From Corythucha ciliata (taxonomy: Eukaryota; Arthropoda; Insecta; Hemiptera; Tingidae), in contig CM075942.1 in NCBI GenBank assembly GCA_038030265.1, forward strand, positions 12,606,029-12,670,028: a DNA stretch of 64,000 bases, read 5' to 3'. Positions within the stretch are counted from its first letter, which is position 1, and each line of letters begins with the position of its first letter. The position numbers and the translations under genes are program-made. The notes under the pieces are model-generated. The model made no database searches and was not told the DNA's origin. It saw only the letters and a program-made list of their open reading frames with translations. Positions 48,471 to 59,800 of the stretch are shown one piece after another.

Positions 48471-49905
48471 CCCAAGTAACACAAGAGCTCCGGTAAGCGA
48501 AGATCGTGTAGGTTTGAGCTTCCTTAAAATTTGTGTAGAGCTTCGATGCAGAAGAAGTATACTATCGAAGCTGGAACTTCTTTAATGACTTGTGTAAAGC
48601 ATTATGGAAGTTATACTGACAGGTTTAACAGCGGGACATGATTTCAATTTCCAATGAGCTTCGGAAAGGCTTCACCATTCATATTTGAACTTCTGTTGCT
48701 CTTCCCTCAGCCAATGTAACCGAAGCAGTGGGAAGAAATTAGGTTAGCTCCAGGACTATTTTTAAAGAAGTCTTATGGAAGTGGACATCCATTAGACTTC
48801 TTTTAGAATGCTTGCAGCAAGCTTTACCCAAGTTTCACAAGAACTCCGGTATAAGCGAAGATCGTGTAGGTTAGAGCTTCCTTAAAATTTGTGTAGAGCT
48901 TCGGTGCAGAAGAAGTATACTACCGAAAGTGGAACTTCTTTAATGACTTCTGTAAAGCATTATGGAAGTTATACTGACAGGTTTAACAGCGGGACATGAT
49001 TTCAATTTCCAATGAGCTTCGGAAAGGCTTCACCATTCATATTTGAACTTCTGTTGCTCTTCCCTTAGTCAATGTAACCGAAGCCGTGGGAAGAAATTAG
49101 GTTAGTTCCAGGACTATTTTTAAAGAAGTCTTATGGAAGTGGACATCCATTAGACTTCTTTTAGAATGCTTGCAGCAAGCTTTACCCAAGTTTCACAAGA
49201 ACTCCGGTATAAGCGAAGATCGTGTAGGTTAGAGCTTCCTTAAAATTTGTGTAGAGCTTCGGTGCAGAAGAAGTATACTATCGAAGCTGGAACTTCTTTA
49301 ATGACTTGTGTAAAGCATTATGGAAGTTATACTGACAGGTTTAACAGCGGGACATGATTTCAATTTCCAATGAGCTTCGGAAAGGCTTCACCATTCATAT
49401 TTGAACTTCTGTTGCTCTTCCCTCAGCCAATGTAACCGAAGCAGTGGGAAGAAATTAGGTTAGCTCCAGGACTATTTTTAAAGAAGTCTTATGGAAGTGG
49501 ACATCCATTAGACTTCTTTTAGAATGCTTGCAGCAAGCTTTACCCAAGTTTCACAAGAACTCCGGTATAAGCGAAGATCGTGTAGGTTAGAGCTTCCTTA
49601 AAATTTGTGTAGAGCTTCGGTGCAGAAGAAGTATACTACCGAAAGTGGAACTTCTTTAATGACTTCTGTAAAGCATTATGGAAGTTATACTGACAGGTTT
49701 AACAGCGGGACATGATTTCAATTTCCAATGAGCTTCGGAAAGGCTTCACCATTCATATTTGAACTTCTGTTGCTCTTCCCTTAGTCAATGTAACCGAAGC
49801 CGTGGGAAGAAATTAGGTTAGTTCCAGGACTATTTTTAAAGAAGTCTTATGGAAGTGGACATCCATTAGACTTCTTTTAGACTGCTTACAGCAAGTTTTA
49901 TCTTT
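48471..49905. repeat. 358-bp tandem repeat, four units in ABAB order
   Basis: The marker GCGAAGATCG recurs at 48497, 48855, 49213 and 49571, exactly 358 bases apart. Units 1 and 3 share variants (CTATCGAAGCTGG, CCTCAGCCAATG, GCAGTGGG). Units 2 and 4 share others (CTACCGAAAGTGG, CCTTAGTCAATG, GCCGTGGG). This shows that a 716-bp dimer was duplicated after the two halves had diverged. The unit is rich in GAAGT/ACTTC inverted motifs and has no coding capacity. The block interrupts the copy-1 segment. Confidence 0.93.
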
Positions 49906-50278
49906 CTTCATAAAGCCTCTGTAGCATACGCTATAGAAGCTTCTCTTCGACTCACCTGATTACCAAATCATTTTTCACTTTTGTCTGTGATGTGACGTGA
50001 TAGTGTGGCGCAGGGAAATTTGGTCCAGTCATCTCCTGGATTTCCGGGCTTTTTGAAAGCATTGATCTTGGCGCTTTTAGGTGGCCAAAAAAGCAATCCG
50101 TCTTTCTCCCGTATAGATGGAACTGCTATAATTTTCAACTCCCCCTTTTCAATAGTTTGGAAGATCTTGAAAGAAAAGCCTGCTTCCTCTTTTTCGTCCA
50201 TTTGTGCTAATCAGTTCCCGGAAAACAATAAAATACATAATAAACATCAATTAATTGTGTTAAACGCATGTAAGTATA
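49906..50278. other. Spacer between tandem repeat and foldback element
   Basis: Unique-looking sequence. An open frame starting at 50005 (143 codons) runs into the foldback arm and shows no recognisable domain. Confidence 0.4.
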
Positions 50279-51527
50279 CACGGGTGTTTCAGAATAACTA
50301 CAAAAAAGTAAAATGGGTTAAAGTAGAATTTATTTGCAATCAAAAAAGCCAAATATATCATGGCCCGAAAATCAATAGTTTCCGAGATATGATTTTTCAA
50401 TCGTTATTTAGAGCAGTATCTCGCTTTTCTCAATAAAATGAGATTTTGTCGTTTCCAAACGATTTTCTGGCGCCGAATTTGCAAAGAACACATTTTTTTT
50501 TTTCTGTTAGGAATGGCAGTTTCCGAGAGAATGAGCCATTTTTTATCACCACGACACCGGTTCAAAGCTGCGCAAACTGGAAAATGCTCAATTTTGTGAT
50601 AGAAGTCAACACAATAGCGTTTCCCATTTGCCATCTCTTCACTGGCACGGTGGAGTGTATGTGACGACATTGCACTGGCAATAAACATGTAAACACCTGG
50701 TGTGGTGTGGCTTCAAATGGAGCAGTTTTTAGCTAGCTTCATCATTAGGGAGTTATTGCATAGCCGTCTGACGCTTAACGTTTACGGTTATATGTGACGG
50801 CACCATAAGCGTAAAATTCAGATTTTGAGTTTAAGCGTTAATCACAAACGTTTAAAGACCAGTATGAAGGGGTGTTTTATTAATCTGTTTGAAGCAATTA
50901 AGTGCATCTATGCCCTACCATGTGTTCATATTTTAGCGCAACTATTATTTGCAATAACTCTTTTTCCACCGATACAAACGGCTACGCTTTGGGTGACGTC
51001 ACATAACCGTAAACGTTAAGCGTCAGACGTCTATGCAATAACTCCCTATTATTTCTTCCCCCTTGCGGTTTAAACCTAGTTAGGTTTACTTGCACCGTCT
51101 AATTTCTCGAGGCAGAAAATGTTGTACAAGCACTGTGCCAGCGCAGGTTGCCGTGGCAAATGGAGGAAAATCTCAGTTACAGTGGTGCGATTCAATTGAC
51201 AAATGGAGCGCCAAAATTTTTATCAGGACAACAACATTGTGCACCAGTGTGGAATTCTCTTGCAAATGGTTAACGCTATAAATCACGATGCACAAAAACG
51301 TAATGGTGATAAAAAGGACTCATTCTCTCGGAAACTGTCATTCCTATATCAGTAAAAATGTGTTATTTTCGATTCCGGCGTCGCCAAAAGTTTGTCCTAA
51401 AAAACGCTTGAAAATTATTATCTAGGAAACTATTGAGTTTCGGACTATGGTGTATTTCGCCTTCTTGATTGCAAATCAGGCCTACTTTCTCCAATTCATT
51501 TTTTTGCAGTTATTCTGAAATACCCTA
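50279..51527. mobile_element. Foldback transposon-like element with long inverted arms
   Basis: The outer ends GGGTGTTTCAGAATAAC (left) and GTTATTCTGAAATACCC (right) are inverted. Similarity continues inward for roughly 350-400 bases per arm, through AATCAATAGTTTCC, GGCAGTTTCCGAGAGAATGA and their complements on the right. TA dinucleotides flank both ends, which fits a Tc1/mariner-like target, but the class is inferred. There is no transposase frame. The centre is occupied by a second element at 50747-51047. Confidence 0.85.
50747..51047. mobile_element. Inner MITE-like element nested in the foldback
   Basis: AGGGAGTTATTGCATAG at the left and its exact complement at the right start inverted repeats of about 52 bases with few mismatches, including GACGCTTAACGTTTACGG. 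The flanking bases are ATT on both sides, a possible 3-bp target duplication. It is 301 bases long with no coding capacity, and it inserted into the outer element after that element formed. Confidence 0.88.
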
Positions 51528-51901
51528 TTATAAGTAGGGTTGGCAGACGTCGTTGTATTTCACGGGATAGTCCCAGCTTTTGCTAATTGTCCCGCGCATC
51601 CTTAGACCGGTCGTCCACTGGAAGCGTTTTCGAGCGGCGCTGCAACGAGCGTACATCCAAAAAGGCTTAATCAGTGAAGTCAAAATCCAATCGACCGACC
51701 GAACAACACAAACTAAAAAACATGAACGCAAACGCAGAACGGGGCTGCACCCTTCACCTTCCCTTCCACCAAAGTTGAAGATTGTAGGATAAGTGATTTT
51801 TTTATTTCACCTCAAATCAAATATCGGGTGCTTCTTAAGGGGGGACGTTTAATTTTACACAAACAACACAAACACGACAAAATTCAGCTAATTCAACGTA
51901 G
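51528..51901. other. Spacer before duplication copy 2
   Basis: About 370 bases of unique-looking sequence. I see no gene or repeat in it. Confidence 0.45.
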
Positions 51902-54064
51902 GTAATAAAATAACATTAGCATCTGATTGGGACCGGTAATTCACCGTTAAAGTCAATAAAAATAAAGCCGGGCGTTCAAAAAAACGTGAAGACGCTGGTA
52001 AATTGCTTTATTTCAATCTTGAAAGAAGCGACCAAAGTGAAATAAAATGCAAGGACGTTTTTTGTTTTTTTTTTACGGTGTTAAAAACGGCGCGCCCGAG
52101 GCGCGATTTAGTTAATTAAGCCATGAAAGGTTGTCGAGGGGGCTGCTATAAGAAGACTGTGCGCGTTTTGTGTGAAAGAGTCCTGTTATTTACATACAAT
52201 TAAACGCCAGTTTTTTTAGTATACGTATATTCAAGCTCAGAATTTTACCTGTCGTTCTGTTGCTGTAAAGTGAATGGTAAAAAAACAAGGATTTGTTCGT
52301 AATATTGTTTTTTTTAAAGGAAACATAGTCGGGAAGAGTCGAAATGGAAGGGCTAACCCATATTTACGTATTGTTTAATATTACAATTTTCCAAATAGAT
52401 TTTCACATAGTCGATTCCCTTCCCCCTTCATCCTGATCAGTTTTCATTTATACGGAACGGCGGCATTTCCTTTTCAACTATAGCCGCGCTTACAGGGATG
52501 TCTTCACGAACTAGTTAGGATGGCACTTCATTAATTATGTTGCAGTCTAAATGACATGAACCGACATAAAATAGTCAGATACACTGCACAGTTTGTCAAA
52601 TTTTTTGAAAAATTATGACTTTCCGGCGTCGCACATCGCGCACACGCAGTCATGTTCACTTGCCCAAAAGTTTGGGAATATAACAACCACGGTGAGGATG
52701 ATGTGTGTCAATGACAGGAGGCGGGGAAGTCAGGCGGAAATCGTAGATCACTCGGGGGTGGCAGAATTTTCACTGTATACATAAATCTGTGAGACTCTTA
52801 TTTCGGTTGGAGGGCGGGGGGTGTGTGGATTGAGTAGCGGCGAGGCTGGTTTATCTAATTTTGGGAATTCTTCATTTGCCAAGCCGATTTCAAGTAAATT
52901 GTCGTGTCTGTGTGTGTGTGTTATTTATGGGTGGGTGGAGGGGGGTCAGTAGCTAAACAATAGCCTCTAAGGTGAAACCAAAGTGAAGCAGATTCCCTCC
53001 CCTAAACACCCTTTGATGAGGAATAAACTGTCTGTCTACTGGTTTTGGGCGCTGATAGTCGCGTTTTTCTGTATAAAAAGGGGCATGGCCGCACGAATGG
53101 TCAGTTTGACTATTTTCGGTGAATAGGGGGCGCATGACCGGATTTGTAATTTTTACGGCACGAATCGTCATTTTAAACGCGGCTTTGAGGCGTAAATTGT
53201 CAGTTTGGCAATTTTCGCACGGTGCAAATTGTCAGCATGGCCAATTACGGAGTGTGAATGATCAGTTTGTCTATTTTCAGAAAATGAATCACCAGCTTAG
53301 AGTGCGAACGATTATAAGTTTGCCGTTAACCATAAGTTTTACCATTTTTAGACGCAAACAATCCGTTTAGCCATTTTTAGGGTGCGAATTGCCCGAAAAG
53401 TCCAAGGGTGCGAATGATCAGTTTGCGATTTCGGGGTCATGAATTGCCAGGTTTAATTTTCAGAGCGCGAATTATCAGTCTGGACATTTTCAAAGCACAC
53501 TCATCAGTTTTGCAATCTTTAGTTCACAAATTTTCCGAACGTGAATCGCTCGTCTATTTTCAGGACACACATTGTCACTTTAGATATTTTCAAGGCTTAC
53601 ACCGTCAGTTCAACCATTTTTAGGGTGTGGAATTTGTCTGTGAAGTCATTTCTAAAGCACAAATAGTCGGTTAGCCATTTTGAGAGAGTGAATTGCCAGT
53701 TTGGCCATTTATAGGCCAATCATTTTGTCTGTTTGGACATTTTCATAATTGGTTTAAGGTGCGAATATAGTTCGTTCAGCCATTTCGAAGGTCTGAAACG
53801 TTACGGTTACAATTTTAGGACGCAAACAATCATTTTAGGCATTTTGAATTGTCCAGTTGGACTATGTTTTGAATAATGAGTGACCGTTTTTGCCATTTTC
53901 AGGACAGAAATCGTCCATTTAAGCATTTTCATGAAGTTCATCATCAGTGGCTTTGCCATTTTTAGAGCACAAATTGTTGGAACTGTCATTTTCTGGGCCT
54001 GAATATTCAGTGTCGCTATATCTTCTGAGACAAATCGTCAGATTAGTCGAGTATAGGATGCGAA
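51902..54064 (+). repeat. 2.1-kb segmental duplication, copy 2
   Basis: Direct repeat of 46371-48470. It carries an extra block of about 50 bases near 52388-52440. A 63-codon open frame (52593-52784) encodes the same peptide as 47011-47202 in copy 1, differing by one synonymous base, but it resembles no family I know. The family-2 array continues past the end of the shared segment. Confidence 0.92.
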
Positions 54065-55720
54065 GGGCTGTCGTTAGACAATTTTAATCCCTAGTTTTAA
54101 CATTTCTTAACTTAATTAGTCCGTTTTGCCTTTTATCATGGCGTGAATACTTGATTTGAAGGCTTGAATTGCCGGTTTTGCCTCGGTTTAGCATTTTCAA
54201 GACAAGCATTGTCAATTTAGCCATTTTATGTCACGGATTACTGTTAGTAAGGCCACGTTGTCTGTCCGACAAGTTTCAGGGAACCAATCGCCAGTTTAGT
54301 CGAGTTCAAGTCGCGAAGACCCGCCAATCGTTAAATTATACGATTTTTGAACGCAAATATGTATAGTCGGTTTGGACTGTTTAATAACGCGAATCATCAG
54401 TTTTGCCATGTTAATTTGTGGGCCAATTTTCCAAGCGTGAATTGCTCGGCTATTTTTAGGGCACATATTGTCAGTTTAGCTATTTTCAATGCTTTTATCG
54501 TAATGTACAGCCATTTTTAGGACGCAAATACTCCGTTTTGGCCATTGTGGACGTGAATTGCCACTTCGGCAGAATGCAGAATCGTCAGTTTAAGCATTTT
54601 CAAGACGTGTGTCGTCAGTGTAACTATTTTTAGGGCACAAATTAGTCGTAAGGCAATTTTTTTCAGGGCACGAATAGTCGAAGCGCCTGTTTAGTCAAAT
54701 CGGGCTGTTAGTGGCTCGTTCGGCCATTTTGAAGGCGTCGTCATTCGACATTTTTATACGATTTTTGAGCGCAAATAGTCAGTTCGGACATTTTCAAGGT
54801 CGCAAAATCTCCAGTTTTGCTATTTTAGGGCACGAATGGTCAGTTTGGCAGGGAACCAATCGCCAGTTTAGTCGAGTTCAAGTCGCGAAGACCCGCCAAT
54901 CGTTCAATTATACGATTTTTGAACGCAAATATGTATAGTCGGTTTGGACTGTTTAATAACGCGAATCATCAGTTTTGCCATGTTAATTTGTGGGCCAATT
55001 TTCCAAGCGTGAATTGCTCGGCTATTTTTAGGGCACAAATTGTCAGTTTAGCTATTTTCAACGCTTGTATCGTAATGTACAGCCATTTTTAGGACGCAAA
55101 TACTCCGTTTTGGCCATTGTGGGTGTGAATTGCCACTTCGGCAGAATGCAGAATCGCCAGTTTAAGCATTTTCAAGACGTGTGTCGTCAGTGTAACTATT
55201 TTTAGGGCACAAATTTTTCGTAAGGATATTTTTTTCAGGGTACGAATAGTCGAATCGCCTGTTTAGTCAAATTCGGGCTGTTAGTGGCTCGTTCGGCCAT
55301 TTTGAAGGTATCGTCAATCGACATTTTTATATTTGGACGTTTGGACATTTTCAGGGCGCTAATTGTCAGTTCGGACATTTTCAAGGTCGCGAAATCGCCA
55401 GTTTTGCTATTTTAGGGCACGAATGGTCAGTTTGGTCATTTTCCGAGCCTGAATTGTCAGTTAGGAAATTTTTAGGGAAAAATCTGCCAGTTCAACCATT
55501 ATCGAGGCACGAATCAAGTGGCGAGGCAAGTCATTTATAGGGTGCAACTGGTCACATTTTACCATTTTGACGGCGTGAATTGCCAGTTGTTGAACTATTT
55601 TTATCGATTTTCAAGGATTGAAACGTAGTTTTAGGCATTTTGAGATGCAACTAGTCAGTTTAGCCGTGTTTACGGTGGGAATAGCCAGCTTATCAATTTT
55701 TATGTCAGCTAACGCTCTCT
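54065..55720 (+). repeat. Degenerate ~30-bp repeat array, family 2 (continuation)
   Basis: Family-2 units continue with frequent GCCATTTT, TCAGTTTAGC and GCGAAT blocks. Part of the array has itself been duplicated (next entry). It ends near 55720 with plain sequence. Confidence 0.85.
54279..55340 (+). repeat. 572-bp tandem duplication within the family-2 array
   Basis: GGGAACCAATCGCCAG recurs at 54279 and 54851, and similarity continues for about 490 bases with scattered substitutions. The two copies then diverge by a short insertion in the second. Confidence 0.9.
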
Positions 55721-55914
55721 CAGACGGAGTGGACGGTTGAGTGGGCCCTCGAGAAAGAGCCTCGATAGGCCGCTCTGCAGCCGATATAATCGACGAAATC
55801 GTTTATAAAGCAAAACATTCCAAGTTAAGTGGTTGTGACGCTGATATTTGAGGCTTACTGACCATCCTTGTCATTCGGTGTTCCCGCGACACTGCGTTTA
55901 TTTTGTGCGATTCA

Positions 55915-56075
55915 AACTCAGATTTTTACCTGTCGTTCTGTCGCTGTAAAGCAAATAAAAAAAAAAGAGAGGGCATATTCGTATATTCTACCCCTGCGGA
56001 GTGTCACTGTTAAATGAGAACATACAGTCAGGAGGAGTCGAAAAGGAAGGGCGATTCCCCCCCATGTAAACCATA
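55915..56075 (+). repeat. Third, diverged remnant of the duplicated head segment
   Basis: CAGATTTTTACCTGTCGTTC, GCTGTAAAG, ACAGTCaGGAgGAGTCGAAA and GGAAGGGC occur in the same order as in the heads of copies 1 (about 46708-46825) and 2, with substitutions and a replaced middle. No array follows it. Confidence 0.8.
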
Positions 56076-59000
56076 ATTTTCAAAACCGCAGTAAATTGAT
56101 GAATTGGTTTGTAATGAAACCTTTCCAGCACTCACTAACGACTCTGTGGGCTAGCCACCCCCCTCCTACACCACCCATTTTAACAACTCAGTTTTAAAGG
56201 TTTTTTAAAAGAAATGCTTTAATGGCCGCTTTGTAAAGCGATGTTTTGCGCGAAAGGGATGGGTTTCCAAGGGCAACCCGCAGGTTTTGACACCCCCCCC
56301 CCCAGCCTTGTGGTCTCTCGAAAGATTAACGAGCCTTTTTCTTCTCCAGGCTTGGAGCCTATAGTTGCAACGAGATTTGCCAACTCAATTAAAACGATCT
56401 CCCCTCCCCCCCCCTCAAATCGTATTAAAAGGCACCTGATCGACACACTTCAAAACTATTGAGCAATAAGTGCGTGTGTGTGTTCCGATACGCAATTTCA
56501 AGTGAAAGCCTACCCGTAGTTACAGTTGGATCACGTCCAAAAGTCCCTTCTATCTAATTTACGTCTTAATGGGTCCTCTACGAGTCCAAAGTTATTCCTT
56601 TAATTTCAGACACGGAGGCATGGGGGAATGATGAGTTGAATCGTTGATTGATATTTTAAAAAACATGATAAGACTTGGAATAGTGTTTTCAACTGCGGAG
56701 GTTAAATTCCGGCATGGCGCCGTGGCATGCCCCCCTTTTTTTTTGTATTGTGCGGTCTAATTCACACTTTTATTTTTTTTCTAATTCGTAGGATGCTAAT
56801 CAGAGAGGAATATAACGATGTTAAAATAGTGAAAACCATTGTTCATAGCGGGAGCGTGTGTTCTTACTGGACAACAAAAAAAAAAAACTACGACGTGGGT
56901 GGGTGTTTTTTGTCATTGATTTATCACTTCCGTGGAGTTGGGACCGTCGGCGTCCCCGGTCTGTTGTAAGGAGACCTCGGATTACGCATATCGAGTCTTT
57001 TTTTTTTCTCCTTTCATCGATAATTACGCAATGGCACAAAACTCTTGGTCTCGAGCATTCCATATCACTTTGGTTTTATGAAAATTCCTGAAAAAAAAGG
57101 GAAAAAGAAAAAATAGACGATCTAATCTGGAATTCTGAAGCCACAGAGTGCCCATTTCCCGCCGCTGGGTGATTAATCCTCTTGGTGCGGGTTCTCCCAA
57201 GTCCTTTTACAGGCCACTGTTTTTTGTTGTTCTTTTTTTTTTGGAGCAGTTGCTGTTAAAATCAAGAATTTAATTACCGAGGGGTTTTCCTTGTTACGTT
57301 TTCATCTACCAATTAAGGCTGAAAAAATATCCGTGTTTGCAACCGTAAAAAACGTTAAAACTTTGTTAAAAATCAGTTTTGACTTGAATGATGGTCTCAA
57401 TAATGTCCTCGAAGGCGGTGAGATAATCTCTTGAACCAGGCCGTCTTGCGACAGCACCTCCCTCCCCACACCGCCACCACTCATCGTAAGAAATCCTGTT
57501 GGTTATTGATGGAGTACTGAAAGGAGGGGAGGAAAACGTCTTTAATGGAGATCGTGCTCAGTCATATAATGTCTAAAACCCGAAGAAGACTAAAAACAGC
57601 TGATGCAGTAAACACTGAGGAAGTTTTCTTTGAAATACGCCACTTCCAACCCCTTTAAGGGGCTTCCACTTGTGGTGGTTGATGTTTCAGGGTGGATTGT
57701 AGGGGGGTGGGGGTGGGGAAGGTCGTGGGACGGAAAACAGTGTTGTTTACGACCTGATAAACCTCCAAGAGTGTAGTGCATCAGCGTCGTTGACGGTGGA
57801 GGTGTTTGGGTTGTGATGGTAAGGGAGGGGTTGGATTTTGTGAGAGAGGCGTAAAGTTCCCCCACTGTCTCTTTTCATACTTAATACCTTGTCGCTTTAA
57901 AAAATATATAAAAAAAAAAAATCCTAAAAGTTCTCTCCCACTCTTACCCCCACTGCCACCAACCCCTCCTGCGGGATTCTCATCCGCACCGCCGTGTAAT
58001 TCTATTTCCCCCGTTGAAGAGGTCTTAATGCCTGTTCTTTTCTTCATGGGGCAGAAGAAAAGCGTCGGCAGATTCTTCCCTTTTTTTTACTCACACCATT
58101 TTTTCTCCCCCTACAACTCACCCCCTCACCCTTTAGTAAAACGATAACGCGAGCCGCAGAGCCTCGTTAATGAGGTTAAAGATAAGATGAATTACTTTAA
58201 TAATAAATTCACCTCCCCCCCAACCCCCTTACCTTGGCCGGCTCACTTCCAGCACTGCCACACCTCCTTCTGTAAGTAATTTAAGATGATAAACCGCGAC
58301 AATTGTAATTTCAAAGAGCTGCGGGGGGTGGTGAGGGTGGAATCAAATTTTGAGATCGCGAAACGACTGGCGTAAAAAGCGGCACGGGCAGTCTATACAG
58401 TCTTGAAATCGCTGGGACGCTCTATGAAGGAGTCAGGAAAATCGACTGAACCAGAGCTCATAGCGCGATGTGCTGTTTTTTTTTTTTTTTTTTTTTTAGG
58501 GCGATGAATATAGCCGCGTCTCACTTAAACCGCACACCTCCGTGGCAGGCCCACGATGTCCCCCCAAATGGTGCGCCAAATCGAGTCCCTGCTCCCAGCA
58601 CCCACTGCTTGCAGCTAGGAGCAGCCATTTTTTTCCATTTGAGCGACGAGCATCGCTTGGGTCATTGGTTGCGCTATTTTACGGCTCTGTCTCTCTGAAT
58701 CAGTTACCTTTGCCCTTCACTGATGTCATAACCACAGAATTCATTATTTGACAAGTCTCACACTGACCCCTAGCCCACGCCACAGCCGAGTTTACAACAG
58801 ATTCTAATAACTTCATTGTTTCTAAACAGAAAAAAAAAAAACGATGGTGTCTTGAGGTAATTAAAAGAAAATGAAAACAAGAAGATAAACATCGTAGGAA
58901 ATTGGCACCGTTTAGCTTTCCGTTGATTGGGGAGGGGGGCGTAATTTGCATTTCAAAACCGTCGGGATTGTTTTTTAAAGCGTGAAATCATGGAGAAGGT

Positions 59001-59800
59001 GTCGTTTGGAACCAAAATTTCATCATTCTTAGAGCGTGTCCCCGGCATTTTTTTTTTCTTTAAAGGAAAAAATGCCTTGACTACTTAACACGAATTATTC
59101 GTAATTACGGGCTGAAACTAGCGATTGCCCCCTCCCTCCTCTCCCAACGCATTCTTATCTGAAAAAAACAAAACAAAATCATTGTCCTTACAAGGGCCAA
59201 CAGAGGTTATGATGAAGGGAGAGTCTCGTTGAAAAAGGACGAATGAACAGTTTTTAATGTCCTCATTTACAAGTCCACCATTAAAAATTTAAGGAGGGAC
59301 GCCACCTGACATCCCAAGCTCTTTTCGTTTTGTTTTCGAGATCGCTTATACTGGGAAGGGGGCGGGGTAAGGGAGCAGGAAGGAGTGAATGACATAATTA
59401 GTTAAAATTGCGTAATTTGTTAAAGAAAATGCGTCCTGGACTATCGAGGAATTAAAAATGAAAACTTATTAGGCGGGTAAGCTGCCCTATACGTCCATCC
59501 ATTTTTTCCCCTTCGTGAAGCCCTTTTTTTCCCTGATGTCTCCATTAAAGGCGGACATAATTTTTTTTAATTTTGTTACCTGGAAATCATCAAACAAACA
59601 AAAAATCAAGAATAATTTTCTCACCCTAAACGACTCATTCTCAATTTCTCTCCGCAGGAACGTATACCCCTCACGGGGACCCTACAGACAATGTCTATCT
59701 CGAAGACCTTATCAGGACCTAAGCTATCTAATTTTTATTGAGTGCGAGACCGAAGAAAATATTCAATTTTCATGTTGTAAGATCCTTCGAGAACCGAATT
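56076..59800. other. Plain intron sequence
   Basis: C-rich patches, G runs and a 22-base T run (58476-58497). The block 58535-58690 is GC-richer and open in one frame, but without a recognisable domain. No array or RNA gene seen. Confidence 0.5.

Noticed and set aside
59658..59776. Possible exon between CTCTCCGCAG and GTAAGA
   Set aside because: The donor context is weak, the block is not compositionally distinct, and the Ubx phase meets a stop. It is most likely chance.
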